This document shows positions 1 to 6,263 of a stretch of 8,300 nucleotides of DNA, one piece after another. The number at the start of each line of letters is the position of its first letter. Positions within the stretch are counted from its first letter, which is position 1. The position numbers and the translations under genes were made by a program. Origin of the DNA: Candidatus Methanoperedentaceae archaeon (GTDB lineage Archaea > Halobacteriota > Methanosarcinia > Methanosarcinales > Methanoperedenaceae); assembly GCA_013331375.1 (NCBI GenBank), contig DUGO01000237.1, forward strand, positions 1 through 8,300, given 5' to 3'. The notes under the pieces were generated by a model that saw only the letters and a list, made by a program, of their open reading frames with translations, was not told where the DNA came from and did not search any database.

Positions 1-212
1 TTACTTATGCTGAAATTCTCTGTTAGCTTATAACTCAATAAAGCCTGGATCAAGGAGTTGATATCACGTCCCTTCTTTTTGTGTTTCCCAAAGATTCCAG
101 AAAAATCTAACTTCTCATATTGTTTTTTTACAGCAAGGATCGTGCCTATGGGAAAGCATATATTGTCGTTCGGTATAATTTCATCTGTCCTTAGTTTTCC
201 TATGAAAAACTT
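1..212 (-). pseudogene. N-terminal part of a second (DDE-type) transposase, separated from its start by the IS110 insertion
   Basis: On the minus strand a frame is open from about position 215 to the left edge, so the gene continues outside the window. The 70 visible codons from 212 begin KFFIGKLRTDEIIP and include NICFPIGTI, GIFGKHKKKGRDINSL and SYKLTENFSIS. From memory this resembles the N-terminal region of IS4/IS1634-like DDE transposases common in Methanosarcina-type archaea; the family name is the least certain part, and the catalytic domain is not visible. The frame has no ATG or GTG of its own and is closed upstream by TGA at 216-218. Joining it to the sequence beyond the IS110 element (ATG-AAG at 1683-1678) supplies a start, so I infer that the gene was split at its second codon. 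A one-base frameshift behind the ATG at 222-220 is the alternative explanation. Confidence 0.6.
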
Positions 213-229
213 GGATCACCATAAAACGT

Positions 230-248
230 GGGGGCTATATGCACCCCC
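230..248 (-). terminator. G/C hairpin across the transposase stop codon
   Basis: In transposase sense this is GGGGG, a 9-base loop and CCCCC, with one possible additional U-G pair. The TAG stop codon (237-235) lies in the loop, and the hairpin is followed by ACGTTTTATGG. It could be a weak transcription terminator or could shield the transposase gene from transcription coming from outside. It also lies within the last bases of the element, so it might belong to the right end structure used in recombination. The T-run is short, so the terminator role is only tentative. Confidence 0.3.
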
Positions 249-1482
249 TGACATCCTTCTTTTTTATTATGTATCCGGCGTTGGCTAGAACATTAATCAT
301 ATCCTGCTCAATCATTTTAATCGGAGAGGAAGTCCGTTCAAATTTAACAGGTTTTGATTTCGTATTTCCATTTTCTTCATACATTTCTCTGTTGATCAAT
401 AGATGATGCAATATGCAGAGGACTTTTCTTGCCAGTGCCACTGCTGCTTTCTTTGCTCCTTTTTTTGCCTTTATTTTCAAGAAGAATCTTTTGATTACAG
501 AATTTTTCGTTCTGGATATGGCATGTGCAACCTGAACAAGCATACGTCTCACATGCTTTGATCCCTGTTTCGTGATACTGCCTGTCACAAGCATATTCGC
601 TGACTGCGATACTTTAGGTGTCAATCCACACCATGCAGCAAGCTTTTCACCATTTGCAAAATCCCGATAGTCTCCGATTTCTGCCAGAACTGCTGAAGCT
701 GAAGTAAATGCAATGCCGGGAATGGACATTGCAATTTTTATATCATCCTTTATTCTTTCAATTCTTGCCATTATTTCTGTATCCAGCCGATTGATCCTTT
801 TCTGGATTTCTTCCATCAGTTCAAGGCAGTTTCGTATCAAGAGAATTTGTGCAGTATCAAGGCTATTTTTTATGGCTTCTCTGAGTTCCTTCTCTTTTTT
901 CTTTACCTTTTTTGATTTTATTCCCATCAGAATTTCATCGATGCTCTTCCCTTCAAGCAAGCTATCGAGGATGTGTCTTCCAGATTTGCCAAAGATATCT
1001 GAAAGGACTGAAGAAATTTTGATACATGAGGATTCAAGTGCCTGATGTACTCTGTTCTTCATCTGCGTACTATTATTCACCAGATTTTCTCTTGCTCTTG
1101 TCAGTGTTCTTAATTCCCTATCATCTTTGGGGAATATCCTCGATGGTTCTATCATTCCATTGAGACATAGTTCGGCAAGCCATTCAGAGTCACGCATATC
1201 CGTCTTCCTCCCGGGCGTATGCTTGATCTTGTATGCATTTGCAACTATTACTTCAATTTTATCTTCTAGCACTGTGTGGATCGGAACCCAATAAACACCG
1301 GTGGATTCCACTGCGACCTGTTCACAATTATTCTCAATGACCCATTCCTTGAACTTCAAGATTTCATCAAGTGTCATCCCGAATCGTCCTGAAGATTTAG
1401 TCCCATCTCTGGAAAAGATCGTCGCTACGAGAAACTTCTTGTGAATGTCTGCTCCACAAACTTTGTTCTTTTGTTTCTCCAT
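235..1482 (-). CDS. IS110-family transposase (DEDD recombinase), 415 aa
   Basis: This enzyme excises the element as a circle and reinserts it, guided in characterised relatives by a structured bridge RNA. The N-terminal RuvC-like domain shows the four acidic residues: D12 in GADIHKK, E59 in VAVESTGVYW, and D95 and D98 in GRKTDMRDSEWLAE. The C-terminal Transposase_20 domain starts near SIPGIAFTSASAVLAEIG (253-270) and has AAWCGLTPKVSQSAN, where S294 aligns with the catalytic serine of IS621 (S241 there, placed from memory). A Lys/Glu-rich, probably coiled-coil linker occupies about 190-245. At 415 residues it is longer than IS621 (326), mainly through this linker and a basic tail. The ATG at 1482 has AGGAG at 1494-1490, 7 bases away. 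No frameshift is visible and all catalytic residues are present, so the copy may be active. The catalytic assignment comes from family knowledge, not a structure. Confidence 0.95.
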   Translation of the reverse strand: MEKQKNKVCGADIHKKFLVATIFSRDGTKSSGRFGMTLDEILKFKEWVIENNCEQVAVESTGVYWVPIHTVLEDKIEVIVANAYKIKHTPGRKTDMRDSEWLAELCLNGMIEPSRIFPKDDRELRTLTRARENLVNNSTQMKNRVHQALESSCIKISSVLSDIFGKSGRHILDSLLEGKSIDEILMGIKSKKVKKKEKELREAIKNSLDTAQILLIRNCLELMEEIQKRINRLDTEIMARIERIKDDIKIAMSIPGIAFTSASAVLAEIGDYRDFANGEKLAAWCGLTPKVSQSANMLVTGSITKQGSKHVRRMLVQVAHAISRTKNSVIKRFFLKIKAKKGAKKAAVALARKVLCILHHLLINREMYEENGNTKSKPVKFERTSSPIKMIEQDMINVLANAGYIIKKKDVRGCI

Positions 1483-1493
1483 AACTTTTCTCC

Positions 1494-1637
1494 TGATATG
1501 GGCAGATTTATAATCCTCGTAGGTACATTTTCCAATATACGCGTTCTAAGACGCATTCATGCATACGAGAGTAAATGGCTAGTTTGTTTGACGAGATCCA
1601 GGTCCCAAAAACTAAACAGCCTTCACTGCCCATATCA
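1494..1637 (-). ncRNA. Candidate IS110 bridge (guide) RNA
   Basis: A perfect 12-bp inverted repeat, TGATATGGGCAG (1494-1505) and CTGCCCATATCA (1626-1637), closes a 144-nt segment that ends where the transposase ribosome-binding site begins. Read in transposase sense it contains two further stems. Stem A has GGCU (1621-1618) with AGCC (1580-1577), then GUUU/AAAC and UUUG/CAAA, capped by a 15-nt loop (1605-1591). Stem B has CUCGUA (1569-1564) with UACGAG (1521-1516), a large asymmetric internal loop, and a GCGU/ACGC hairpin (1554-1541). A closed RNA of this size, upstream of the transposase and with loops able to touch target DNA, is what IS110 bridge RNAs look like. The folding was done by eye without energy calculation. 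The 12-bp repeat is certain; the RNA identity is inferred. A T-rich stretch (about 1643-1653) could be its TATA element. Confidence 0.55.
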
Positions 1638-1680
1638 AGTAATAATAAAAACAATAACAGTAATGAGGTTTTTCATGCTT

Positions 1681-1824
1681 CATGCATGTGGCAAATGACT
1701 CATGAGGGTTTGTTTGTTTCATATGAGATCAACTCAAACTTAACTAAGGACACTAATTTATTTAACTGTCAAAGTTGGGTTAAAAGAAAATGTTTTTAAA
1801 GTAAGTGGTAAATAATGGATTTCA
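1681..1824. other. Non-coding stretch between the IS110 left end and livK
   Basis: I see no convincing gene here. The part next to the element (1681-1722) probably holds the displaced start of the interrupted second transposase gene. On the minus strand ATG-AAG lies at 1683-1678, with an in-frame upstream ATG at 1722-1720 as the other possible start. If so, the outer end of that second element should lie somewhere between about 1720 and 1800, with its matching end left of the window. The sequence around 1762-1784 (TTTAACTGTCAAAGTTGGG and following bases) would be the place to look for its terminal repeat. The remainder, next to livK, should hold the livK promoter. Confidence 0.4.
1754..1801 (+). 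promoter_or_regulatory. Possible livK promoter region
   Basis: Two archaeal TATA-like stretches precede livK: TAATTTATTTAA (about 1754-1765) and TTTTTAAA (1793-1800). With transcription starting about 26 bases downstream, the first gives a leader of roughly 50 bases that contains the GGAGGT site. The second gives a leader that only just includes it, so the first is preferred. If the region between 1681 and about 1790 belongs to an insertion sequence, livK may be expressed from element-derived DNA. The whole region is AT-rich, so either match could be by chance. Confidence 0.3.
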
Positions 1825-1830
1825 GGAGGT
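1825..1830 (+). promoter_or_regulatory. Ribosome-binding site of livK, decides a GTG start
   Basis: GGAGGT is a full-strength Shine-Dalgarno sequence. It directly abuts the ATG at 1831, leaving no spacer, but lies 6 bases before the in-frame GTG at 1837, which is the usual distance. The GTG is therefore the more likely start. Confidence 0.6.
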
Positions 1831-1836
1831 ATGGAT

Positions 1837-2988
1837 GTGAAGAATTACCTGATTATGGGCTTGATTTTTGCGCTGCTCATTGCCAGCGGCTGCGCTGGCA
1901 CGGAGAAACCGGAGCAAAAGTCAGGAGAACCGATAAAGATTGGCGTGCTCGTGTCATATACGGGCAGTCTTGGCACGTACGGTCAAGGCATGGCGAGAGG
2001 AGCCGAGCTTGCGCGTGATGAGATAAACAGGAAAGGCATCAAAGGCAGTAACGTCACACTCATCATAGAAGATACCGGCTCTGATGCAACGAAGGCGACC
2101 GATGCAGCAAGAAAGCTTATCAACGTGGATAAGGTGCAGGTCATAATAGGAGCTGTCTCAAGCACCGAAACCCTTGCGATAGCACCCATCGCGAACCAGA
2201 ACAAGGTTGTGGTGATATCCGCCACCTCGACTGCAGCTTCAGTCACGGATGCCGGGGATTATATATTCCGGGTTGTGGGAAGCGACGCACTGCAGGGTGA
2301 AGCTATGGCAAAAGTAGCTGAAAAGAAAAACTACACAAAAGCTGCAACCCTTGTGCAGAACAACGACTACGGCAAGGGTCTTGAGGCTGTAATCAAGAGC
2401 AAGTTCAACGGCACAGTGGTCAAGAGCGTGCAGTACGGCACAGGCAGGACGGATTACAAGACCGAGCTGCAAGGCATCAAGGAGGCAAATCCTGATGTGA
2501 TCATGTTCGTGGGCTATCCGGCAGAGGCTTCAATGATTCTCCTTGACAGCAAGAAGATCGACCTGAACGTCCCGTGGATTGCAGCAGAGGGAATAGCAGA
2601 CCCCAAGATGTTCGAGAATCCGGAAGTTGCAGCACGAATGGAGGGAATGCTCCTGACAAGACCAGCAAGCACTGCTGAAAATCCGGACTACAAGAATTTC
2701 GTCAGCGTCCACAAGCAGGTCTACGGCGTTGAGCCAGGCATCTATGCGGATACGTACTATGATGCAACAATGCTGGCAGCGCTTGCGATAGAAAACTCGG
2801 GGAACGATGGAGAAAAGATAAAGAACGCCCTGCCGGTCATCAGCCGCACGTATAAGGGAGTGTCAGGGAATAAGCCCTTTGACAAGAACGGAGATGTCCC
2901 GCAGGACTACGCGATACTGGAAGTGAAGAACAAGGCAATGGTTACTATAGGGAGCTGGAACCCCGCTGCCGGGGTCACGCTCCAGTAA
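1837..2988 (+). CDS. livK: Branched-chain amino-acid-type ABC transporter substrate-binding lipoprotein
   Basis: This is the extracytoplasmic binding protein that delivers substrate to the LivHMGF permease. Starting at GTG 1837 it has 383 residues; the ATG at 1831 would add two but overlaps the spacer of the GGAGGT site. The N-terminus is a lipoprotein signal: positive KN, a hydrophobic stretch, then LIASGC with the lipidated cysteine at residue 19 (codon 1891-1893). A two-lobed type I periplasmic-binding fold (Peripla_BP_6) follows, opening IKIGVLVSYTGSLGTYGQGM, with the hinge-side IIGAVSSTETLAIAPIA and the ligand-pocket ISATSTAASVT. The second lobe contains AATLVQNNDYGKG, PDVIMFVGYPAEA and YADTYYDATMLAALAIE. 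Length and layout are normal for LivK/HAAT proteins. The substrate could be Leu/Ile/Val, another amino acid, or an amide or urea; sequence alone does not decide. It is unusual that livK converges on its transporter operon. Confidence 0.9.
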   Translation: MKNYLIMGLIFALLIASGCAGTEKPEQKSGEPIKIGVLVSYTGSLGTYGQGMARGAELARDEINRKGIKGSNVTLIIEDTGSDATKATDAARKLINVDKVQVIIGAVSSTETLAIAPIANQNKVVVISATSTAASVTDAGDYIFRVVGSDALQGEAMAKVAEKKNYTKAATLVQNNDYGKGLEAVIKSKFNGTVVKSVQYGTGRTDYKTELQGIKEANPDVIMFVGYPAEASMILLDSKKIDLNVPWIAAEGIADPKMFENPEVAARMEGMLLTRPASTAENPDYKNFVSVHKQVYGVEPGIYADTYYDATMLAALAIENSGNDGEKIKNALPVISRTYKGVSGNKPFDKNGDVPQDYAILEVKNKAMVTIGSWNPAAGVTLQ

Positions 2989-2999
2989 CCTTTTTTTTT
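2951..2999 (+). terminator. Hairpin plus T9 terminator of livK
   Basis: ACCCCG (2960-2965) and CGGGGT (2970-2975) form a 6-bp stem with a CTGC loop. It is extended across a small internal loop by GGAGC (2951-2955) and GCTCC (2979-2983), and after 7 bases a run of nine T follows (2991-2999). The stem lies in the last codons of livK. The T-run is on the plus strand only, so it serves livK; the converging livF transcript would see A-runs here. Archaeal termination depends mainly on T-runs, and the hairpin may be a bonus. Confidence 0.7.
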
Positions 3000-3687
3000 A
3001 TTTTTTCCCCAGATACAGCCGTCCAATATCCTTATGCCCGAGTATCTCTTTTGAGGTGCCTTCGTATACTTTTTTCCCCATGACCATTATGTAGCCTCTG
3101 TCCGCAATGCCGAGTGCGCTCTTTGCGTTCTGCTCTATCATGAGAACCGATGTGCTCTGCCGTATCTCTTTTATTTTTCCCATGAGTGTTTCCACCATCC
3201 GGGGCGCAAGACCAGCCGAGGGCTCATCCAGCAGCAATAGGTCGGGGCTGGTCATCAGAGCCCGCGCGATTGCGAGCATCTGCCTCTCTCCGCCGCTCAG
3301 GCTGCCGGCTTTTTCACGCCTTCGTTCCTTGAGCACAGGGAATATATCGAACACCCATGCGGTATCGATATGCCTGCTGAGATAGCCGCCCATCTCAAGG
3401 TTTTCCATGACGGTCAGGCTCTGGAACACGTTGTCTGTCTGGGGCACGAACCCGATTCCCTTTGCGGCGAGCCAGAACGGGGCGATGCCTGTGATATCCT
3501 CTTCCCTGAAGAATATCCTTCCGGATGCAGGTCGTATCAGCCCGAATATCGTCTTCATAAGCGTGCTCTTACCGCAGCCGTTCGGACCTATGATGACCAC
3601 TATCTCACCCTGCGCGACCCTGATGCTGACATCCTGCACGACCATCATCTTGCCGTAGCCAGATGATATGTTCTCAACCGATAACAC
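2998..3687 (-). CDS. livF: Branched-chain amino-acid-type ABC transporter ATPase LivF
   Basis: One of the two cytoplasmic ATPases that power the importer, pairing with LivG. Its 229 residues are typical for LivF. Visible motifs are Walker A GPNGCGKST (34-42), Q-loop Q83 in FVPQTDNVF, signature LSGGERQ (130-136), Walker B LLLLDEP (150-156, with D154 and E155), and IEQN (184-187) where most ABC ATPases have the switch histidine. Glutamine there is normal for LivF and separates it from LivG. The C-terminal DRGYIMVMGKKVYEGTSKEI is the family ending. The start is GTG at 3687, two bases after the livG stop, with GGTGGT at 3698-3693 in the end of livG, 5 bases away. It is the last gene of the operon. 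Its stop codon lies 9 bases from that of livK on the other strand, and no T-run terminator for this strand is visible. Confidence 0.95.
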   Translation of the reverse strand: MLSVENISSGYGKMMVVQDVSIRVAQGEIVVIIGPNGCGKSTLMKTIFGLIRPASGRIFFREEDITGIAPFWLAAKGIGFVPQTDNVFQSLTVMENLEMGGYLSRHIDTAWVFDIFPVLKERRREKAGSLSGGERQMLAIARALMTSPDLLLLDEPSAGLAPRMVETLMGKIKEIRQSTSVLMIEQNAKSALGIADRGYIMVMGKKVYEGTSKEILGHKDIGRLYLGKK

Positions 3688-3689
3688 AG

Positions 3690-4436
3690 CTAACCACCAA
3701 GATACACTTCGATAACCGTCTCATCGCACTGGATTTCATCAGGTGTGCCTGAGGCTACTATCCTGCCCCTGTTCATCACGAAAATGTAATCGCAGAAGTT
3801 CATCAGCACGTCCACGTTATGCTCTACCACAAGGAACGTCCTGTGCTCCTTTTCCTTGAGTATTTTCTCGAATATCCTGTTCGCAAGCGAGGGATTCACG
3901 CCAGCCACAGGCTCATCAAGGAGCACCATTCCAGGCTCTGACATGAGCATCATGCCGAGGTTTAAAAGCTTTTGCTGCCCGCCAGAGAGCGAGCCTGCAT
4001 ACTCGTTCCCGAGATGCCCTATCTCAAGGAAATCAAGTATATCAGCAGCCCTTTTCGCGTCCGCCTTTTCATGAAGGGCTAACTTCTTGCGGCTGATGAA
4101 GACAGACCCCAAACTGTCGTCCTGCGTCCTTGAGGCAAGGAGCATGTTCTCAAGCACTGTCAGTCGCCTGAAAAGCCGTGTAAGCTGGAATGTCCTGCAA
4201 AGTCCCAGGCGCGCGATTTCAAAGGGTCGAAATCCTGTGATGTCCATGCCGTTGAAGCGGATGCTTCCGCCCTCAGGGACGAGGAATCCCGAGATAACGT
4301 TAAGGAGCGTGGTCTTGCCTGAGCCGTTCGGACCTATGAGTCCCACTATTGTGTTATTCCTGACTTCAAGTAATGCGCCGTCAAGTGCCACAAGCCCGCC
4401 GAAGCTTTTTTTTATGCCGTCTATCTCGAGTATCAT
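3690..4436 (-). CDS. livG: Branched-chain amino-acid-type ABC transporter ATPase LivG
   Basis: The second cytoplasmic ATPase of the importer, expected to form the heterodimer with LivF on the cytoplasmic face of LivHM. In 248 residues it shows Walker A GPNGSGKTT (35-43), Q-loop Q84 in RTFQLTRLF, signature LSGGQQK (150-156), Walker B MVLLDEP (170-176, with D174 and E175) and switch histidine H206 in VVEHNVD. RTFQLTRLFRRLTVLEN and MNRGRIVASGTPDEI are typical LivG segments. The C-terminus ends VIEVYLGG, the usual LivG tail. The ATG at 4436 overlaps the livM stop by four bases (ATGA), with GGAG at 4446-4443 as ribosome-binding site, which points to translational coupling. All ATPase motifs are intact. 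Confidence 0.95.
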   Translation of the reverse strand: MILEIDGIKKSFGGLVALDGALLEVRNNTIVGLIGPNGSGKTTLLNVISGFLVPEGGSIRFNGMDITGFRPFEIARLGLCRTFQLTRLFRRLTVLENMLLASRTQDDSLGSVFISRKKLALHEKADAKRAADILDFLEIGHLGNEYAGSLSGGQQKLLNLGMMLMSEPGMVLLDEPVAGVNPSLANRIFEKILKEKEHRTFLVVEHNVDVLMNFCDYIFVMNRGRIVASGTPDEIQCDETVIEVYLGG

Positions 4437-5329
4437 AATGGACTCCGGGATTTTCGTTCCCTCAGCATTCCATCAGGACGGTATATTATGAAGAGAATAA
4501 GCAGCAATCCGATAACGATTATTCTGACGTTATAGGGTTCAAGCCCGAAAGGCATCTCGATATAGTCCTTGATGAACCTTGACCCGCGCTCAAAGACCGT
4601 GATGAGGACACTGCCGGTTATGACGCCAAGATTGTTACCCCTGCCCCCGATGACCATGATGGTCCAGATAGAAAACGTGAGCGTCGGCAGGAACATGTCA
4701 GGGCTGATGAATGACAGGTAATGTGCGAAGAGCGTGCCTGCGATGCTTGCAATGCACGCGCCTATAACGAATGCTTGTGTCTTGAACAGGAAGGTGTTCT
4801 TGCCAAGTGCGGCGACTGCGTCCTCGTCATCCCTGATAGCCCTGAGCACTCTTCCGAACGGGGAGTTGATGACAAGCTCAGCGATAAAATAGCATGCGAC
4901 AAGCGTTATGAAGACGATAAACAGATAAAACAGCAGGTAGCTGCCGTCGAAATACTGATAGAGCGGCTGGGGGATCCCCCGGATGCCTATCGGACCGCCG
5001 GTCAGCCAGTCCTCGTTATGCAGGAACATCCGGAGTATCTCGCCGAATGCTATAGTCACTATGGCAAGGTAATCAGCCCGCAGGCGCAGGGTGGGAAGCG
5101 CTACGAGCAGACCGAACACTGCAGACAGGAGCACGCCTGCAATCGCACTGAATATCACGGGTACGCCCGAGGTCGTGAGGAGCGCGGTAGTATATGCGCC
5201 TGTGGCAAAAAACGCCACCTTCCCGAAATTCATAAGACCCGTGCAGCCAGCCTCAAGGTTCAGGCTGATGGTGAGAATGGCATATATGCCTGTGTATATT
5301 AGGGCGTCAAGAGCGTAGTCCAGCAGCAT
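4433..5329 (-). CDS. livM: Branched-chain amino-acid-type ABC transporter permease LivM
   Basis: One of two integral membrane subunits forming the transport channel with LivH. It has 298 residues with about eight hydrophobic segments (BPD_transp_2 family). Family segments visible are NLEAGCTGLMNFGKVAFFATGAY near the N-terminus, TLRLRADYLAIVTIAFGEILR (about residue 80-100), LTGGPIGIRGIP, GRVLRAIRDDEDAVAALGKN (the cytoplasmic loop that contacts the ATPases), and the late GGRGNNLGVITGSV. It is at the short end of the family, lacking the N-terminal extension of E. coli LivM. The ATG at 5329 lies inside the end of livH (23-base overlap) and has AGGAGG at 5342-5337, 7 bases away, one of the best ribosome-binding sites in the operon. 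This fits coupled production of the two permeases. Confidence 0.94.
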   Translation of the reverse strand: MLLDYALDALIYTGIYAILTISLNLEAGCTGLMNFGKVAFFATGAYTTALLTTSGVPVIFSAIAGVLLSAVFGLLVALPTLRLRADYLAIVTIAFGEILRMFLHNEDWLTGGPIGIRGIPQPLYQYFDGSYLLFYLFIVFITLVACYFIAELVINSPFGRVLRAIRDDEDAVAALGKNTFLFKTQAFVIGACIASIAGTLFAHYLSFISPDMFLPTLTFSIWTIMVIGGRGNNLGVITGSVLITVFERGSRFIKDYIEMPFGLEPYNVRIIVIGLLLILFIIYRPDGMLRERKSRSPL

Positions 5330-6215
5330 TGTTCTCCCTCCTGCCCATGATACCCCCGGGTCTAAGGATAAGCACCAGTATCAGCACGATGAATGCGATG
5401 GCAGACCTGTAGCCTGTGGAAAGCCCGAGGTCTGAAAGCAGGAGCACGCCGAAGTTCTCGGCAAATCCAAGGAGATATGCCGCAATGATGGCTCCATAGA
5501 AGCTCCCTATGCCTCCCATTATCACAACAGCGAATGCGGGAAGCAGCATTTCCCATCCGAGGATTGGTATGAGCCTTGTGTCGGCGCCCATGAAAACGCC
5601 CCCTGCGCCTGCAAGACCGGCTCCGAGGAACCATACCTTGAGCAGGATTTTTTCGGTATCTATCCCGCTCGCCATTGCAAGCTGCGGATTGTCGGATACG
5701 CCCCGCATGGCTTTCCCCAGCTTTGTGTGCGTGAACATCATATGCAGGAGAACTATCAATGCTATCGAAACAGCAACGATGGCGATTTCGATGTCGGTCA
5801 CCGAAGCCCCCAGCACACTGTATGACTCTACGCTGAGGTCGTACCAACGTATGTCAGGACCCCATATCTCCTGGATGGACTGTCTCAGGACAAGACCGAT
5901 GCCTATGGAGGCTATCATCATTGAAACCGTGCCTGACCCTTTCTGCCGCAGCCTCCTGAAGACAAGGACGTCAGTCGCAATACCGAGCAAGCCTGTGAGA
6001 ATGAAGGCTGCGATAAGCCCGAAAGCGATGTCCAGTCCCAGCGAAACGTTGACCATGTATGCTGAATATGCCCCGAATGTGACGAGCTCAGCATGCGAGA
6101 AGTTTGCGAACCTGAGCACCCTGTACACCATCGTGAGACCTATGGCTATCAATACGTATATGCTGCCCATTATGACACTGTTTATGACGATCTGCGCGAG
6201 ATTGCCGAGAGGCAT
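5307..6215 (-). CDS. livH: Branched-chain amino-acid-type ABC transporter permease LivH
   Basis: The other integral membrane subunit, partner of LivM. It has 302 residues from ATG 6215; a TTG one codon upstream is possible but unlikely. Hydrophobic segments run through the whole length. Family segments are AIGLTMVYRVLRFANFSHAE near residue 25-45, the ATPase-contacting loop TKLGKAMRGVSDNPQLAMASGI, and GGIGSFYGAIIAAYLLGF near the end. The tail after the last membrane segment is short and polar. It is the first gene of the livHMGF run, whose genes overlap or nearly touch. No strong Shine-Dalgarno lies before 6215, unlike the other operon genes, so it may be translated from a short leader or depend on the upstream 94-residue gene, which ends 48 bases before. 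Confidence 0.94.
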   Translation of the reverse strand: MPLGNLAQIVINSVIMGSIYVLIAIGLTMVYRVLRFANFSHAELVTFGAYSAYMVNVSLGLDIAFGLIAAFILTGLLGIATDVLVFRRLRQKGSGTVSMMIASIGIGLVLRQSIQEIWGPDIRWYDLSVESYSVLGASVTDIEIAIVAVSIALIVLLHMMFTHTKLGKAMRGVSDNPQLAMASGIDTEKILLKVWFLGAGLAGAGGVFMGADTRLIPILGWEMLLPAFAVVIMGGIGSFYGAIIAAYLLGFAENFGVLLLSDLGLSTGYRSAIAFIVLILVLILRPGGIMGRRENNAAGLRS

Positions 6216-6263
6216 CAATTGATATGGATTTTCTGAAACGAAAAACTTTTGCAGTGATTAGCG

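Larger units (their letters stand above)
213..1680 (-). mobile_element. IS110-family insertion sequence with candidate ends
   Basis: This is an element of about 1.47 kb with one transposase gene on the minus strand, about 195 bases of non-coding DNA upstream of it and only about 22 bases downstream. A long upstream and short downstream end is the layout of the IS110 subgroup, where the guide RNA lies before the transposase; the IS1111 subgroup has it behind. The ends are inferred rather than proven. The triplet CTT (AAG in transposase sense) occurs at 210-212 and 1678-1680, and deleting one copy with everything between restores a start codon and reading frame for the interrupted gene. IS110 elements use such short cores and make no long target duplication or terminal inverted repeats. 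A 9-bp inverted repeat at 202-210 and 1668-1676 suggests slightly different ends, so the limits may be off by some 10 bases. Confidence 0.7.

Noticed and set aside
58..288. 76-codon plus-strand frame at the left edge
   Set aside because: It lies opposite the transposase fragment and the end of the IS110 transposase; no coding character of its own.
1610..1722. Minus-strand small ORF beginning MKQTNPHESFATC and running into the IS110 left end
   Set aside because: It ends inside the predicted structured RNA and is best explained as the displaced start of the second transposase reading into the element; no independent sign of coding. If many copies of the element carry it, the left boundary would have to be moved outward.
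4721..5302. 193-codon plus-strand frame opposite livM
   Set aside because: Antisense shadow of livM, which has clear permease features.
5362..5847. 161-codon minus-strand open frame inside livH
   Set aside because: Arg/His/Cys-rich out-of-frame shadow of livH with no family resemblance.
5509..6222. 237-codon plus-strand frame opposite livH
   Set aside because: Antisense shadow; its composition simply mirrors hydrophobic livH codons.
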